Shown piece after piece: positions 47,590-59,800 of a stretch of 64,000 bases of DNA. Source of the stretch: Valencia hispanica. Lineage: Eukaryota; Chordata; Actinopteri; Cyprinodontiformes; Valenciidae. Each line of letters starts with the position of its first letter. The first letter of the stretch is position 1. A program made the position numbers and the translations under genes. The notes under the pieces are model-generated. The model made no database searches and was not told where the DNA came from. It was given only the letters and a program-made list of their open reading frames with translations. Where the stretch lies: assembly GCA_963556495.2 (NCBI GenBank), contig OY747711.1:34696914-34760913 (forward strand), given 5' to 3'.

Positions 47590-50015
47590 GGTTTTGAAAT
47601 ATTTACTCAAACCTTCGAAGTTGTTCCTATTTTAAAACAGAAATGCAACACTCACATACTGTTGCAAAAACAATCAAGCATACTGATTGTAAGAGCTATA
47701 ATGACATTATCTATCACCATTATTTGTTGGTATTTTGATTTTGATACATTAACTTAAGCAAAAATGTAGAATAAACATACACTAAATGTAGTAGTAATTG
47801 TAAATGATTTATTGCACAGAATATACATTTTTGCCATTTGTTTTTTTTATAGACTAAAATAAGTATAAGTAGCTGATATTAGATCTTCATAGGAAGTGAT
47901 TGTGATTCAGCCAGCTGAACTGCAGTGTTAAGCAACAGATTAGGTTGGGGCAACAGTGGCTTACTGTATGCTCCATTGCAACTGGAAGGACTATTCACTC
48001 CAATAATTTCTCTGGCATCTCCTTGAAAGCTTAGCAGTTTTGAAACTGTAATTTTGTTTAAACCTTTAGTGTATATTCATATTGGTAACTGGTCTTAAAT
48101 ATGTGGGTATTGTGCTTGTAAGGTGATACAGACTATATACAGAAATACATGCTATAATGGCAAACCTCTAGACTAAATCTGGAAGATTTCATTGACTGCT
48201 TTTCAGTTGTAGGTCAGTGATGATCACTTAGGTAAAACTACAGTGTGATTCAGAAAGAAGCTGTTCTGTTAATTTTTTTGAAAAAGGTTAAAGTATAAAC
48301 CATATAAGCAGTAAATAAAAGCACCAGTACTATAATATTTTTTTATTATGGTGATTGAAGCAGAGATGACCCTGATAAATGAGTGTTTAGTGCAGCAGTG
48401 TGTGCTTTTATGCAACAATGCTGGATGTGAATGAAGCTTGAAAGGTTCTGGGGGGCACTGACAGTTGTGAAAACCCCCAGTCTTACTATTAAACACAGAC
48501 CTAGTCACTGACCCCTCCTCAGGGGCAACGAGGCTTTGGTAACCGGGTCTATCCATGTTGACCTGATTTGGTTTGTGTAAGTGTGTGTTTTTGTGTCTTT
48601 ACCCATGAGTGTGTGCATGAAACAGATTAGGATGGTGGGGTGAGTGGGTCTCTTTGACTGCAGACACGTGTGTCTCTAAGTGGAGATGTAGGGCACTGGG
48701 AGTGGAGTTTTTCTCAAAATAAGAGATTCGCTTTGCTGTACAAATAACCCATCCCCCATTTTTAAATCTAATTGAGTTATTTCTCCAGTAGCTGTGTTTG
48801 CCTCCTTATGAGAGTTTTTCCAAGACATTTACTCTGAAAGGATTAACCGCTTGCCTCTCTGTGGACATGCAGCAACAATAGGTTATTTTCTGGTGTAGGA
48901 AAATGGCTCTTAGTGCATAGTTTCTAGTCACTGCTTTGCCCACTCATGCAGATGGTTTACTTTCTGCTAACCAAAGCAGCCATCTGGAGAAAAGCAACTT
49001 TATAATTCATAATATTCCAGCACTGGCCAGATGGATGTAACGTGCAGGTACACAGTGAACACATGTACACTTGTCACATGGTTGATTGGAAATGAGCGAG
49101 CCCAAATGAGTGGGAGGAAACAGCCTTATGTTTTTTCCCTTCATTGGCTTTACATAATGCACATCCTCTATTCGCTATTCACAGCATCCTGGCCATCGTC
49201 CCAGCATCCTCTTGTTTCTCAGGGACACTGTATCTGTTTTCCTATATTTATTACTAAGCTAAGTCTTATTGCTTCAATACTGCCTAAACCTAGGTCCAGC
49301 TACAAGTTGCATTAGTCTGAAATGATAGTAATAATGATAGTAAAAATGAAAGTAATTTATTTCTTTTTTGTTACTCTAATAACTGGTTTGGAATACCAGG
49401 TCATATGATAACTGGGTAGCAATCATAAGAGACTCCGATTTTTAATTTTTCCCCCAATCTGTTTTGAATACTATTGATATGTGTTTTTCATGTTGTTTAT
49501 AATGACATTAGATTTACCTATTAGTTATTAAGAGAACAGAAAAAGTAGAAGACTATGGCTAGTTTGTATTTTATTCAAGTTTTTATTGAAGATGGTGAAA
49601 TTACACATGAGAAACCATTCATAAATATGTGCTTCTTGTTGGATTCTATTTTAAATCTAAAAAAATAAAATACCTGTTCATATATTTGAAATGTCTTTTT
49701 GTTTACCAGTTATGATATTACAGTGTATATTTTGTTATTTAGGAATTCAATATTTTTTGGCTGTAAGCCTTTCTTCCATAGTAAAATCAAAATGTGACTT
49801 AGAGCAACACAGAAACATGGAAACTGATTTGGTGAGTTGCCCTCAACTTCTGGCCCTCAATATCAGATCGGACAATAATCAGAGTAACTGCACCTATACT
49901 GATTTTGAATTGGGCTGGGTTGATCTCTTCTAGAAGGAAAAAAATACTATGAAACTGCTTGTCAGTGTACTGTGCCACTTTTAATTTTTTATTTTTCTGT
50001 TCATTCTCTTCACAG

Positions 50016-51469
50016 TTATGCATATTCCTAAATTCCTAAATGCCTTCTTCAAAACCTAATGGAAGAAAAAGGATTCTTTGGGCCTACCATGATATCAAGA
50101 TTGCCAAAGTTTGGTGGACGCCCCTCAAGTGGTGGGAATAGTCCTGTGTGCAATGGTTCCACACAGTCACCTACATCTATGCAGGATGGCAAAATCAATT
50201 CACATGGAACACGCCCAAATGGTCTGATCCGGCCCTCTCCACCTTACCTGAAATGGAAGAAAGATGATAGTAATAACTCCTCTGGTCACAGCACACCTAC
50301 AATTCCGTGGGATGGAAATGAGGAGAAGGCACAATACCACCTCCACTCATTACTGGAGGTAAAGAGTAGCTCTCAATCAATACCAAAGATGCATGGGTCA
50401 GGTTCTTTGATGTTGGCTGGCTCCAGCCCAAAACCCGTCCCCAAGCAACTGACAAAAATAAATCCCAAAGTGACAAAGGTTGGTCAACACCAACTGAATG
50501 GAGTTTCTAAAGTAGCCTATAGTGCTTCTGGCATTTCTGCTCGAACAGGGTCGGAGTCACGCCTTGTGCGGCCAATGTTGGGCCCCAGTTCTCCCAGAAG
50601 CATTTCTCAGGATAGCCTATCACAATCCAGTGAGAACCAGAAGATCTTGACATTGGACCACATGGTGCGTTCAAACAGCTTCACTCACTTCAAGCACATC
50701 CCCTCCCCCACATCTGAACCAATGACACGGTCTTTCTCTTTTAATCGGGCTGTGGAGTTAGCCAAGCCCCTGGCCAACACCCAGCTTCGGCCCCCTCGCA
50801 GCAGTTTTCTTAAGCCACCACGAGTCAGCAATGGGAGATTGTGTTTAGGACTAAGCTGTAACCTTGGAGGTGCAGGTTCAGGTTTTCAGTACAGCAAAAG
50901 CCTTCCAACTGATTCCTCCCTGCCCAACCCATCTTTCCCTGCAGTGCCCACCACTCCCCGAACCTTGAGGAAACCTCTGCTTCCAAGTTCTCCCCTAACA
51001 AAGTCATTGACCAACAGTGTGGGGTCTTTAAGTTACAGAACGGGTCCAACTGCACAGGGTAAACGGCAGACATCTCCTTTTCCAGATCAGCTCAAAGAGG
51101 GTGTGAGATCTTCGGTCTCATCTGTTGGTGGTGGACTTCTGAAGATATCTAAATGTGCTAAGCCAGCTGATGAGGGTGGAAAAGCAGATTCTTCCAGTGA
51201 TAGTGGTGGAAGCTCTGGAGCTGGATATGGAGAGGATAATGGCATTCATGACCAAAGCTCTGTCCAGATGGCTACCGAGACCTTGGAGGATATGTCCTTA
51301 TCTTCTGCCTCATCATTGGAAAGAGGTGACACAAGTGAAGAGATTCTAGATGATTTTGACTCTGCAGGAGATGTTTTCAGTGATGGAGACATGCCTGTCA
51401 GCACTACTCAAACCCTTTTGCAGAGGGTTCCCAATAAGAACACTGACTGGGAGCCTGTAGATCTGACAG
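50016..51469 (+). CDS. ccser2: CCSER2 first coding exon (CDS from 50059)
   Basis: The acceptor CTTCACAG ends at 50015. The ATG at 50059 opens MEEKGFFGPTMISRLPKFGG, comparable to the CCSER2 start (MEEK...SKLPKYG). The exon runs 470 codons plus one base to the donor GACAG|GTACCA. It is serine-rich and disordered, as in the family. Residues 201-245 hold the conserved HMVRSNSF...TRSFSFNRAVELAKP block. The acidic end includes MSLSSASSLERG and a DDFDSAGD motif. CCSER2 (coiled-coil serine-rich protein 2, FAM190B) is described as a microtubule-associated protein; detailed function is limited. Starts further upstream are excluded by stops before the acceptor. Whether this is the a or b teleost copy cannot be told. 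CCSER1 is less likely because its N-terminus differs. Confidence 0.9.
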
Positions 51470-51569
51470 GTACCAACAAAATAAAAACAAGAAAGTTATT
51501 TTTTTTTCTTTTTATTGAAGATGAATATGAGATGACATTTTATGCCCTATGTTTATTTGCTTGTTATAG

Positions 51570-51790
51570 AAAATAAAGAAGAAACCCCCGTGCAGGAGTT
51601 GCAAGAATCTACACAGGATTCGTTGGTGTTGTCTCCTGTGCAGAGTGATGCTCCTCAGGGTTCATCAGTTGAGCTGTCACCCTCCAATAGCTCTGGTGGG
51701 ACCTATATGTGGGATGAAGAAGGTCTTGAGCCTCTTGGGGAGCCCAAGTCTCAGTTAGAAAGCTATGATGATTCAATGGACAACAGCATG
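51570..51790 (+). CDS. ccser2: CCSER2 second coding exon
   Basis: The acceptor TTGTTATAG ends at 51569 and the donor AGCATG|GTGAGC begins at 51791. The single base carried from the previous exon joins AA to make GAA (E471), continuing NKEETPVQELQ. The exon gives residues 471-544 and ends in phase 0 after DNSM. Residues 504-527 contain VELSPSNSSGGTYMWDEEGL, which closely matches the most conserved CCSER2 segment (SFELSPSDSSDGTYMWDEEG in human, from memory). The intron before it is only 100 bp. The following NSIDxLNNL acidic and coiled-coil exons were not found in the remaining 12 kb, so they lie beyond the window. Confidence 0.9.
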
Positions 51791-52248
51791 GTGAGCCCCT
51801 TAATTTCTATTGCATTGATTTCAATGTTATATAGAAAATGTTCATATTTAATAATTAGTCCATTTGACCCTGATTTCATAAACATAGTTAAAAAAAGGGA
51901 TTTCCTGCTGTGTTTGCATTTCATGTCCACATGCAAAAAGAGTTTTTGGTGTCAAAATATTTTTAGAAACACTGTTTGTGGTGTACATGTGCAGACTAGA
52001 TATCGAGAGATTGTCAACTCTGCCTTCGCCATTAGAAACCACAGCAGTGCATCTGTTTTTATGGCTTTTTCCTGTAACTGTCTGCTTTTCCCCGGACTTT
52101 GTTTGCATTTAACCTAAAATGTACGATCAAAAAATGAATGACTGAGAGGAAAAGAGGAGCAGTGTCTAAGAATATCCAAGCGCAAACATTGTTTGGGAGA
52201 ATTATAATCCCAACAGTACTTTAGCCATGCCCAGAATACCAGTTTGTT

Positions 52249-52253
<5 letters not shown>

Positions 52254-52311
<58 letters not shown>
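52254..52311. repeat. (TA)n microsatellite
   Basis: About 28 TA units. Confidence 0.95.
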
Positions 52312-52314
<3 letters not shown>

Positions 52315-52494
52315 GTTGGCCTTGTCACCACTTACTGGTATAAAATAGATATAACAGTATTCTTTCAAAAAAAAAAAAGTTTTTTCAAACATTAAACATT
52401 TGTAACCAATACTTACAGATGGTAATATATACATGTCAGAAAAGTAAAAAATACTTTCAGTGAATATATCCAATGTTAACAGTATGTTCACTTC

Positions 52495-52635
52495 ACCACC
52501 AAGTCAGAATTTTACTAAAGTAGAAGTAAATGTATGGTGCAGGATAACTACTTCTAGAAGTATTTTCTTCATTTTTTCTTTTTTTTTTCAAAAGTTACTC
52601 AAGTAAATGTAACTAGTTACTACCCACCCCTGGTG
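52495..52635. repeat. interspersed repeat fragment ('aagtaaatgtaactagttac')
   Basis: It ends 'aagtaaatgtaactagttac' followed by 'tacccacccctg', a widespread teleost repeat end. Only a fragment. Confidence 0.45.
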
Positions 52636-53976
52636 TTATGCAGTCTCCTCAAAACACCTAAAACTGAAAGTTGAGAACTGACTTTATTTCCAAGAATTTT
52701 TTTGTTGTTAGTTTTTTAGAAAAGAGAGCTGAAAGAAATGTTAAGTTTTAGGCATTTAGTTGCATCTTTCATGCATTAAACAGATGGAAAAGACCATGAT
52801 TAGCAGCCTAACAGAATGTGAGTTTGTCCTAAAGCGTGTTATATTTGAAATCCTTTGGAGGCAGAACATATTTTCTGTGACTTTGTAAATTGACTTATTA
52901 TACCATAATCTTCATGTCTAGGGATTTAAATGAATCCAAATAGCCTTGAATTTTCAAGCTCTGTAGGATAATTTTTCAGCTCAGTATGAAAGTTCAGTGT
53001 TCATTAGTCCATTATGCATTAATTATGTTTTGCATTAATATTTTACATCTTAAACCTTTTCAGTAACACAGTTTTACTAAATGCAGAAGTCCAGTAATCC
53101 AATTAGAGCTAATTTACATCAATTATGTAAACAGTAATGGGGTGGGGAAAATGGAGCAAAAGAGCAAATTGGCATGACTCTGCCGCAAGTTTTCACTGGT
53201 GTTTTGATGCCAAGGCCTCTCGCTCTCTTGAAAGGTAATACTAATCTGCTTTTCTTCCCTTACTTTGACGCTCTGTATCCCTGTACCAGGGTATCTGATC
53301 TCAGTAATGAATAAAGAGCTTAAAAATGAGCTGGAATTTAAATTATGTAAAAGGATTTGGGGTGGTAACTATTTTCATATTATGATTTTTGACACATTCT
53401 TCTTGACAAATAGTGGCATTTATCTCAAAACAATGGACATGTAGTGACTGAATAAAATAAGAGGATTAAATGTGTACAATATTTTCAACAGAAATGTCTG
53501 TTCTTGCTCAACTTTGTTATTAGTACAAGCACACATGCCTTTACCATGTGTTGTTGATTAAGCAGTTATGCAGTATGCCATAAGAAGCCGGTGTGTTCTT
53601 ATGTGGTAGTTCTGTTTAAGTGTACTCATTGCTTGGGGTAAAATAAAGAGCTTGTTTTCAGTCTAAGTATAATGAAGACCATTTCTAAGGCAACTGTTCT
53701 GCCATCTTGAAGTCTTTCTAAACTAATCTCTTCAGATAACTATACAGCACAAATATTTTCATAATGTCCCTATTAAGGCATTAGTGGATAATTAGTAGAG
53801 GGCTTTAACTGGTCTATAAAAAGTGTGTTATACTGATTACAGCACTCAGAAGAACTACAGTGTTAGAAAAGAATTATTACCACAATGTTGTTTAAATTTG
53901 TGAGTAAATGAGGTTAAAATAGAGGGCTTGTAACGTAGAGATATACATTGGAAACCAGATATTTACATACAATTTA

Positions 53977-54822
53977 CAGTGGGCCAAAAAAGTGTTTAGT
54001 CAGCCACCAATTGTGTAAGTTCTCCCACTTAAAAAGATGAGAGGCATTTCATTTTCATCATAGGTATACCTCAACTATGAGAGGAAAAAATGAGAAAAAA
54101 AAATCCAGAAAATCACATGGTCTGATGTTGGAAGAATTTATTTGCAAATTATGGTGGAATATATGAATTTGGTGAATAACAAAAGTGAATCTCAATACTT
54201 TGTTATATACCCTTTCTTGGCAATGACAGAAGTCAAATGTTTTCTGTAAGTCTATACAAGGTTTTCACACACTGTTGCTGGTATTTTGGCCCATTCCTCC
54301 ATGCAGATCTCCTCTAGAGCAGTGATGTTTTGGGGCTGTTGCTGGGCAACATGGACTTCCTCCAAAAAGTTTCTATAAATTTCTATATAACATTTGCAAA
54401 ACATTATGCTGCTACCTCCGTACTTCATATTTGGGATCTTGAGCCTTGCAAGCTTTCCCCTTTTATTTTATTTAAATGAAACAATGGTTTTTATGCCTGA
54501 AACACTCCAAAGTTTCTATAAGGTGGAGATCTGGAGACTGGCTAAGCCACTCCAGGACCTTGAAATGCTTCTTATGAAGCCACTCCTTTGTTACCCAGGC
54601 CGTGTGTTTGGGATCATTGTCATGCTGAAAGACCCAGTCACGTTTCATCTACAATGCCCTTGATGATGGAAGGAGGTTTTCACTCAAAATCTCATGATAC
54701 ATGGCCCCAATCATTCTTTCCTTTACATTGATCAGTTGTCCTGGTTCAGGCCTTTCACCTCTTTTTTTAAGTGGGAGAACTTGCACAATTGGTGCCTGAC
54801 TGAATAATTCTTTGCCCCACTG
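53977..54822 (-). mobile_element. Tc1 deletion derivative inserted at TA inside the outer element
   Basis: CAGTGGGCCAAAAAAGTGTT at the left and a terminal GAATAATTCTTTGCCCCACTG at the right, each flanked by TA (53975-53976 and 54823-54824). The left half corresponds to the antisense of the 3' transposase coding region ('cccattcctccatgcagatc', 'gggatcattgtcatgctgaa'). The N-terminal coding half and much of the right arm are deleted. Interrupted at 54390-54509 by a copied segment (next entry). Confidence 0.8.
54390..54509. repeat. about 120-bp segment duplicated from 55157-55275
   Basis: Both copies read 'acatttgcaaaacattatgc', then 'acctccgtactt', 'atatttgggatcttgagcct' and, at the end, 'tgcctgaaacactccaa', in the same orientation with only a few differences. 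At 55.2 kb it is native to the outer Tc1 transposase gene. At 54.4 kb it is foreign to the inner element, whose sequence resumes with 'gtttctataaggtggagatc'. Confidence 0.85.
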
Positions 54823-57800
54823 TACATGTCTCTTTTTCGTCACTTCTTTCCCATGTTTACCAGCAAAGGAAAAATGATTTTGGACATTTTTTTTTCTATT
54901 TGAGGTTTGTAGAAACCTCTTTAGCTCAAGAAATTGAGGTCACAGCTTTGTGATAGCTTTAACAAATCATTGACTTTGTTCTCCTCAAATCAATTCGCAA
55001 CTGATTTGCTTGTATGAGTAGGATCATTGTCCTATGAAATGCCCAACTGTGCCCAAGCTTTAACTTCCAGGCTGATGTCTTGAGATTGTACTCTAAATAT
55101 TCTTTCCTCATGGTGTCATCAATTTTGTGAAGTGCACCGGTTCCTGTTGTGGCAAAACATTTGCAAAACATTATGCTGCCACCTCCGTACTTTATATTTG
55201 GGATCTTGAGCCTTGCAAGCTTTCCCCTTTTTTTATCTAAATGAAACAATGGTTATTATGCCTGAAACACTCCAACCTGAGTTTCATTGGACAACAAAGC
55301 CTTTCTCTGAGGAGTGTGATGACTGGACATTCCCATGCTGTTAGTTCTTGCGATTACTTTCTAAACAGATGAACGTGGCACCTTCAGAAATTTGTACCCG
55401 TCGACAAACTAGGCTTGTGGAAGTTCATAATTGTCTTCCTGCTATCATGGGTAACTTCTTTTCCCACCATGATTAGACGGTGTGTTTGAGGTGTTTCCTT
55501 AAAATAAATCCTCTGATCAATTCCAGTGTTGTGATTTAACCTAGAAGCTTACAAAGCATAGACATAACATAATCTAGACTTTCCCAAATTTTTTCAAGAC
55601 ATATTGGTGAATGTTTATATTTGATTTTGAAGAAAATAAAAATCTCTAAAAAGGTTTCTCTCTGATTATCCTTGGATTTATTAAAAGTAAATGTTTCTGA
55701 TTATCCTAACTGATCTAAAGGTCTACAGAAAAGATTTATTTGGGTTTAATGCCAGAATATGAGCAAAAATTGTTGTTTTTTTACACGGTGTGTAAATATC
55801 TGGTTTCAATTATAACTGTAGAAATCAGACAATAAGTCTTGCATTGAGCTGACTGTAGGCTGTTCCTGCATCAGTGGTAATGTTCATTTCCACCCTTTGG
55901 TGGAGTCATGTGATCTAACGTCCAATAAATCAGTGGATAACTCATTTAATGCACTAATGTGTTTTTGGTGGCATCCTTCCCTTTTCAGAGAAGAAGGCAG
56001 TAGAGGAATACAGTCCTTGCTGTAGAGTAGTGAAGGTCTGATGAGTGAGTGGAAGCTTGGAGGTGAAAAAGAAGTAAGTTTAAAAAAAGGGAAAAGGGCA
56101 GAAGCAGAAAGAGAGCAGATGTAGTGGCTGATTGCTGATGTGTGAAGATTGGCTCTATGGGGAATCTTTCTCTGAGATATTTAACCAAGCTATTTGATTA
56201 GAGGAAATGAATCCACTTAACTGTAATTGGATGCACTGAGCTCCTCTTATCCCCACCCTTTTTGCCATTTCCTCTCCATCTGTTGGAATCTAACCCCTCA
56301 TCATTCCCTTCTTCACTGAGTAAATAGTTGCTTGCAATGAGCTAAAGAAAGCAGCAAATATAACTCTCTAACAAACTAGTGTTTGTGTCACAAATGAGCT
56401 TCAGTTCTTGAAGATTGATTCAATTCCATAACTCATTTGAGGTGAAAGCAAATAAAATGAATTTTGGACCAGATCTTTGCTTCACTTCTGGCTCTGAATT
56501 AAATGCTGAAAAAAAAGAGGAGCAGGTGGAACGGCTATTAAATAGCATTTATATATTTGAAAATGTTTGTCTAACTTATTTCTTGCAAGACAGAGTGAGT
56601 TAGATACCACCCCACCCCCTCCTTTTTTTCTCTTTTTTTGCCGCGGTCACGCTGCCAGGCTTGTTCAGTCCACTTGGAGGCACTGTGCATCCTTAAAACA
56701 AAACGATGTGAGTGTGCTTAAAAGCTTTTCTGTTTTTTGGTTTATGTCTGCCATCCTTTTTTGTGTTGATTTGTGGTTGTATCTGCATTCATATTGCTTT
56801 TTGCAAAATTAAGGGGTGGGCTAGCAGAGCTCATAATGAGATTCCCATGATGTGCCATGCAGAGGAGCGCAATACCAGCTTTGCAAAGTAGCAGCTGAAA
56901 CTGAAAGCTACAGCTCACAATCACGATTGTTTTTCCAATCCTCAGCTAAACATATCAACAACATCAGTCTACCTGCCCATGTATTAAAGTTAAGCTTTTA
57001 AGTTATATTTTAAATGTATTGGGATTGCTTCTTTTATTTAGCAAAGCATTATGCATGAAACAAGAAAAAGATATACCAGTAAATATTTTCTAAAGATGCC
57101 TTTGACCAATTAGGCTTTTACTGGCAAATGCAGGTTTTCAGCGTTCTTTAAGGCCTGACCCGCTGATTGAAATTTTTTCTTACTATGAAACATAAAATAG
57201 GACAAAAATGTACTGCAGATTCTTTAACAGAGGCAGTAGCTTTGAATCCAGCTGGAATTACAAGATGACACCCATTCATGCATCTAAGCATGTGCCCCTA
57301 ACATCTATCTGATTTTAACATCATTTTTATCAACTAATAAAAAGTATGCAACAGTAGATGCTGTTGCTTGGTGGCTTTGAAGACTGAAAACAGTTTGAGT
57401 TTTAAGTTTGGTGAATTCAGTGAAAAGTAAAATAAATACATTATTTGACCTGCAGATTACCAATTGGAGCTGATTTAAAAAAGATTTGCTAATTGTTTTA
57501 GTGCATGTCTAATAATTTCTGCTATTGATTCATTTGTGGTCTCAAAGGTAATCATTTGGCTATTATTGCATTATAATACATTGGAAGATTAGTCTTTTTA
57601 TATTTAAGGTTTCACACATTCTCTGAACTTTTCTACCATTTTCTACCCTTCTACCACCATTTTACCTGTCAGCCTTTGAATACATCTCGTTTGCCTGGGA
57701 ATTTTTGTTCTCTGGCTCTTTCATCGCTTCTACTCTCATAACCTCTGGCTAAAAGTAAAAGAACCCCTCAAAAAACAAAAGACACACATGGGTTTTGTAT

Positions 57801-58539
57801 TACTGGCTCCTTTCTATGCCTTTTGTCAAAGCTTCAAAAATGCTCCAGCTTTGTCTTATCCCTATTTTGTTTTTATCAATCTTAGGCTTTCGTAGCCTCA
57901 TGTTGAGACAGGTTAAGTCATTAGTGTTTTAAATTAATGAAATTCTTATGTCTTTTTGTCTGCAGAATGCTCAGTTGTTTATTGAATATGCTGTCAGAGT
58001 GCCAGCTTCACTATTGCATTGATGAGGCTTGAAGCTCGACTGCCTATTTTTGTTCAACGACAGAAGCAGCTATTTAAGAGAAACTTCAGTTTTATATGTG
58101 CCTCTTCCTTTCATCACCACCATGATGTTCCTTTAAGTGGCCATTTCTTGGGCTAATGTTAGGAAGCGGAATGACAATATCAGCAGATTGGCAAGATAAA
58201 CACAAAACCACTTTCACTGACAAAATCAAGTGGTTTAAATAAAATCAATATGTAATGGCTTTTAATTTTTACTGCTATTGTTGCGACTGACCATAATCCT
58301 TTCAGTTTCCAGTATAAGACTGTAGACAGTGTTGGCTCAAGCTTAATCTAGCAAAAAGATTTGTTGGGAAAAATGGATGTTACATGAGTACTTTTAGATG
58401 ATTGATGTACACCAGAGTCATAGATGTATATCCACCAACAGGGGAGGTTAATAACAGGCTGTTAATTTATTTCTAAAATTCTTTTTAAAATGCGAAACTA
58501 ATAAATACATTCATTCCATTTGAATGTATTTATTAAATG

Positions 58540-59800
58540 ATTCTGGTGAAAACTTAAATTCCATTTCTGTGAAATGTCACATAAGAAAAAGAGAGAAAAC
58601 ATTTTTAACACAGAATTGCCATATAACCACTCTATAGCCTTCATATTAAAGGGGCGGACTGCTGACTTCCAGCAGCAGTCCTTCCAGTCATTAGAGCCCT
58701 ACGCAAGGAGTGTAATCCACATAAGGTTAAAGCACCTTGCCAAATCAAAGCAAATAAATGGAAAGCTGAGTGGAAGGAAAACATGTGGTAGAAAAAGATG
58801 CGGAAGCAGCAAGGATAACTGCAGCCTTGAGAGAGTTGTGAAGGACAGCTCATTAATTTTTTTAAATTTTTTTTAAGAATCACAAAGTATAGACTGTTGC
58901 TGGAGTCAGTGCTTTAAGAGCCACTGCACCTTGTATGCATTGCCGTTTTGAAATCAAAATTCCAGCATTTGGAGGAACAGTTAAAGGAGTCATAACCTAG
59001 TATTACCTTGGAGACCCAAGCTCTATTATAGTCTTTCAGGCCCTTCTAAAAATGATAAGTTGAAAAAAAGTGAAAAAACTAAACAGAGCTCCTCTGACCC
59101 TTATCTCTGAAGGCATTATTGTCTCGCGAGAACTGATTCGATATTTTGGCTGTTGTGGACGGTCATTGCAATAATGCAAATAAGGGGTGCGTTGATTGGT
59201 GGCATTCTAGGTCATTTGTTGTTTGCAAAGTAGCAGCCATTACCCGTGTTGTCCTCGAAGCTACTACTCCCGCTAGCATACAATAGCCGCATTAGCAGTT
59301 AGCTGCTGTTTGTTACACACAGTAGAGCAATAAAAACACAGCCTTACCGTTTCAATTACAGGCAAGTCTCTGATTGTTGGAATGGCCCCTTTTTCCAAAC
59401 GGACCTCGAGTTCGTACTTCCAATCGGAATTCAGTAATGGCAGCGCTCGACTGAATATGAGGGGGAGAGGGGCAGGGCAGGCTTCCTGCAGCATAGGTCT
59501 GTGATGTCCATATGGTATATCCTGCGCCGACTTGACGTCAAGTCGTCCAGAAAGTTAACATTGCATATTTGAGACATATTGAGACATCGCGTGCACGTGG
59601 GCTGGTTGACGAACCCAAGGGTAAACAAACACTTTAAACAAATGCTATCGGCTTCCCGGCCAGTGTATAATTATATACAATTATAACATACATTTTTTCT
59701 CGTGGAAAAGCGAAAATTACAGGTCATGACTCCTTTAAGAGGTACAGAAACCAAGATGCTTAAGGTCCGGTGTAAAGTTTCCTTTAGTTTCTATTAGTTA
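58540..59800 (+). pseudogene. Tc1-type relic split by a MITE
   Basis: 58574-58876 keeps HIRLKHLAKSKQINGKLSGR then KTCGRKRCGSSKDNCSLERV, matching the N-terminal DNA-binding region of a Tc1 transposase (compare GRKKCGRKRC in the intact copy). After the MITE the relic resumes at about 59740 with 'accaagatgcttaaggtccg'. Strongly degenerate and deleted. Confidence 0.65.
58981..59738. mobile_element. DNA transposon/MITE (758 bp) with near-perfect target duplication
   Basis: Ends TTAAAGGAGTCATAACCT and AGGTCATGACTCCTTTAA are inverted. The flanks GAGGAACAG (58972-58980) and GAGGTACAG (59739-59747) are a 9-bp direct repeat with one mismatch; an 8-bp reading would suggest hAT. It is GC-richer than its surroundings, with several CG dinucleotides. 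No transposase is visible. Confidence 0.75.

Larger units (their letters stand above)
33516..50015. other. probable long first intron of ccser2, repeat-bearing
   Basis: No coding exon was found over 16.5 kb. It holds several mobile elements (listed separately). The splice acceptor TCTCTTCACAG at 50005-50015 ends it. A donor-like ACTTAAG|GTAATA near 42543, after balanced-composition sequence from 42.3 kb, might be an alternative 5' exon, but I could not confirm it. Confidence 0.4.
53946..55818 (-). mobile_element. degenerate Tc1 element (outer), split by a younger insertion
   Basis: Left end 'ggaaaccagatatttacata' and right end 'tgtaaatatctggtttcaat' form the terminal repeats, followed by ACTGTA at 55820. 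On the minus strand 54959-55249 keeps KYGGGSIMFCKCFATTGTGA and LHKIDDTMRKEYLE, clear Tc1 transposase blocks. Other parts are frameshifted or lost. The left arm is interrupted by 53977-54822. Confidence 0.75.

Noticed and set aside
50825..51073. Minus-strand and +1 frames within ccser2
   Set aside because: Shadow frames of the serine-rich coding exon.
51542..51569. ATG at 51542 as an independent start for the second ccser2 exon
   Set aside because: It lies in the intron; the exon starts at 51570 and is in frame with the upstream exon.
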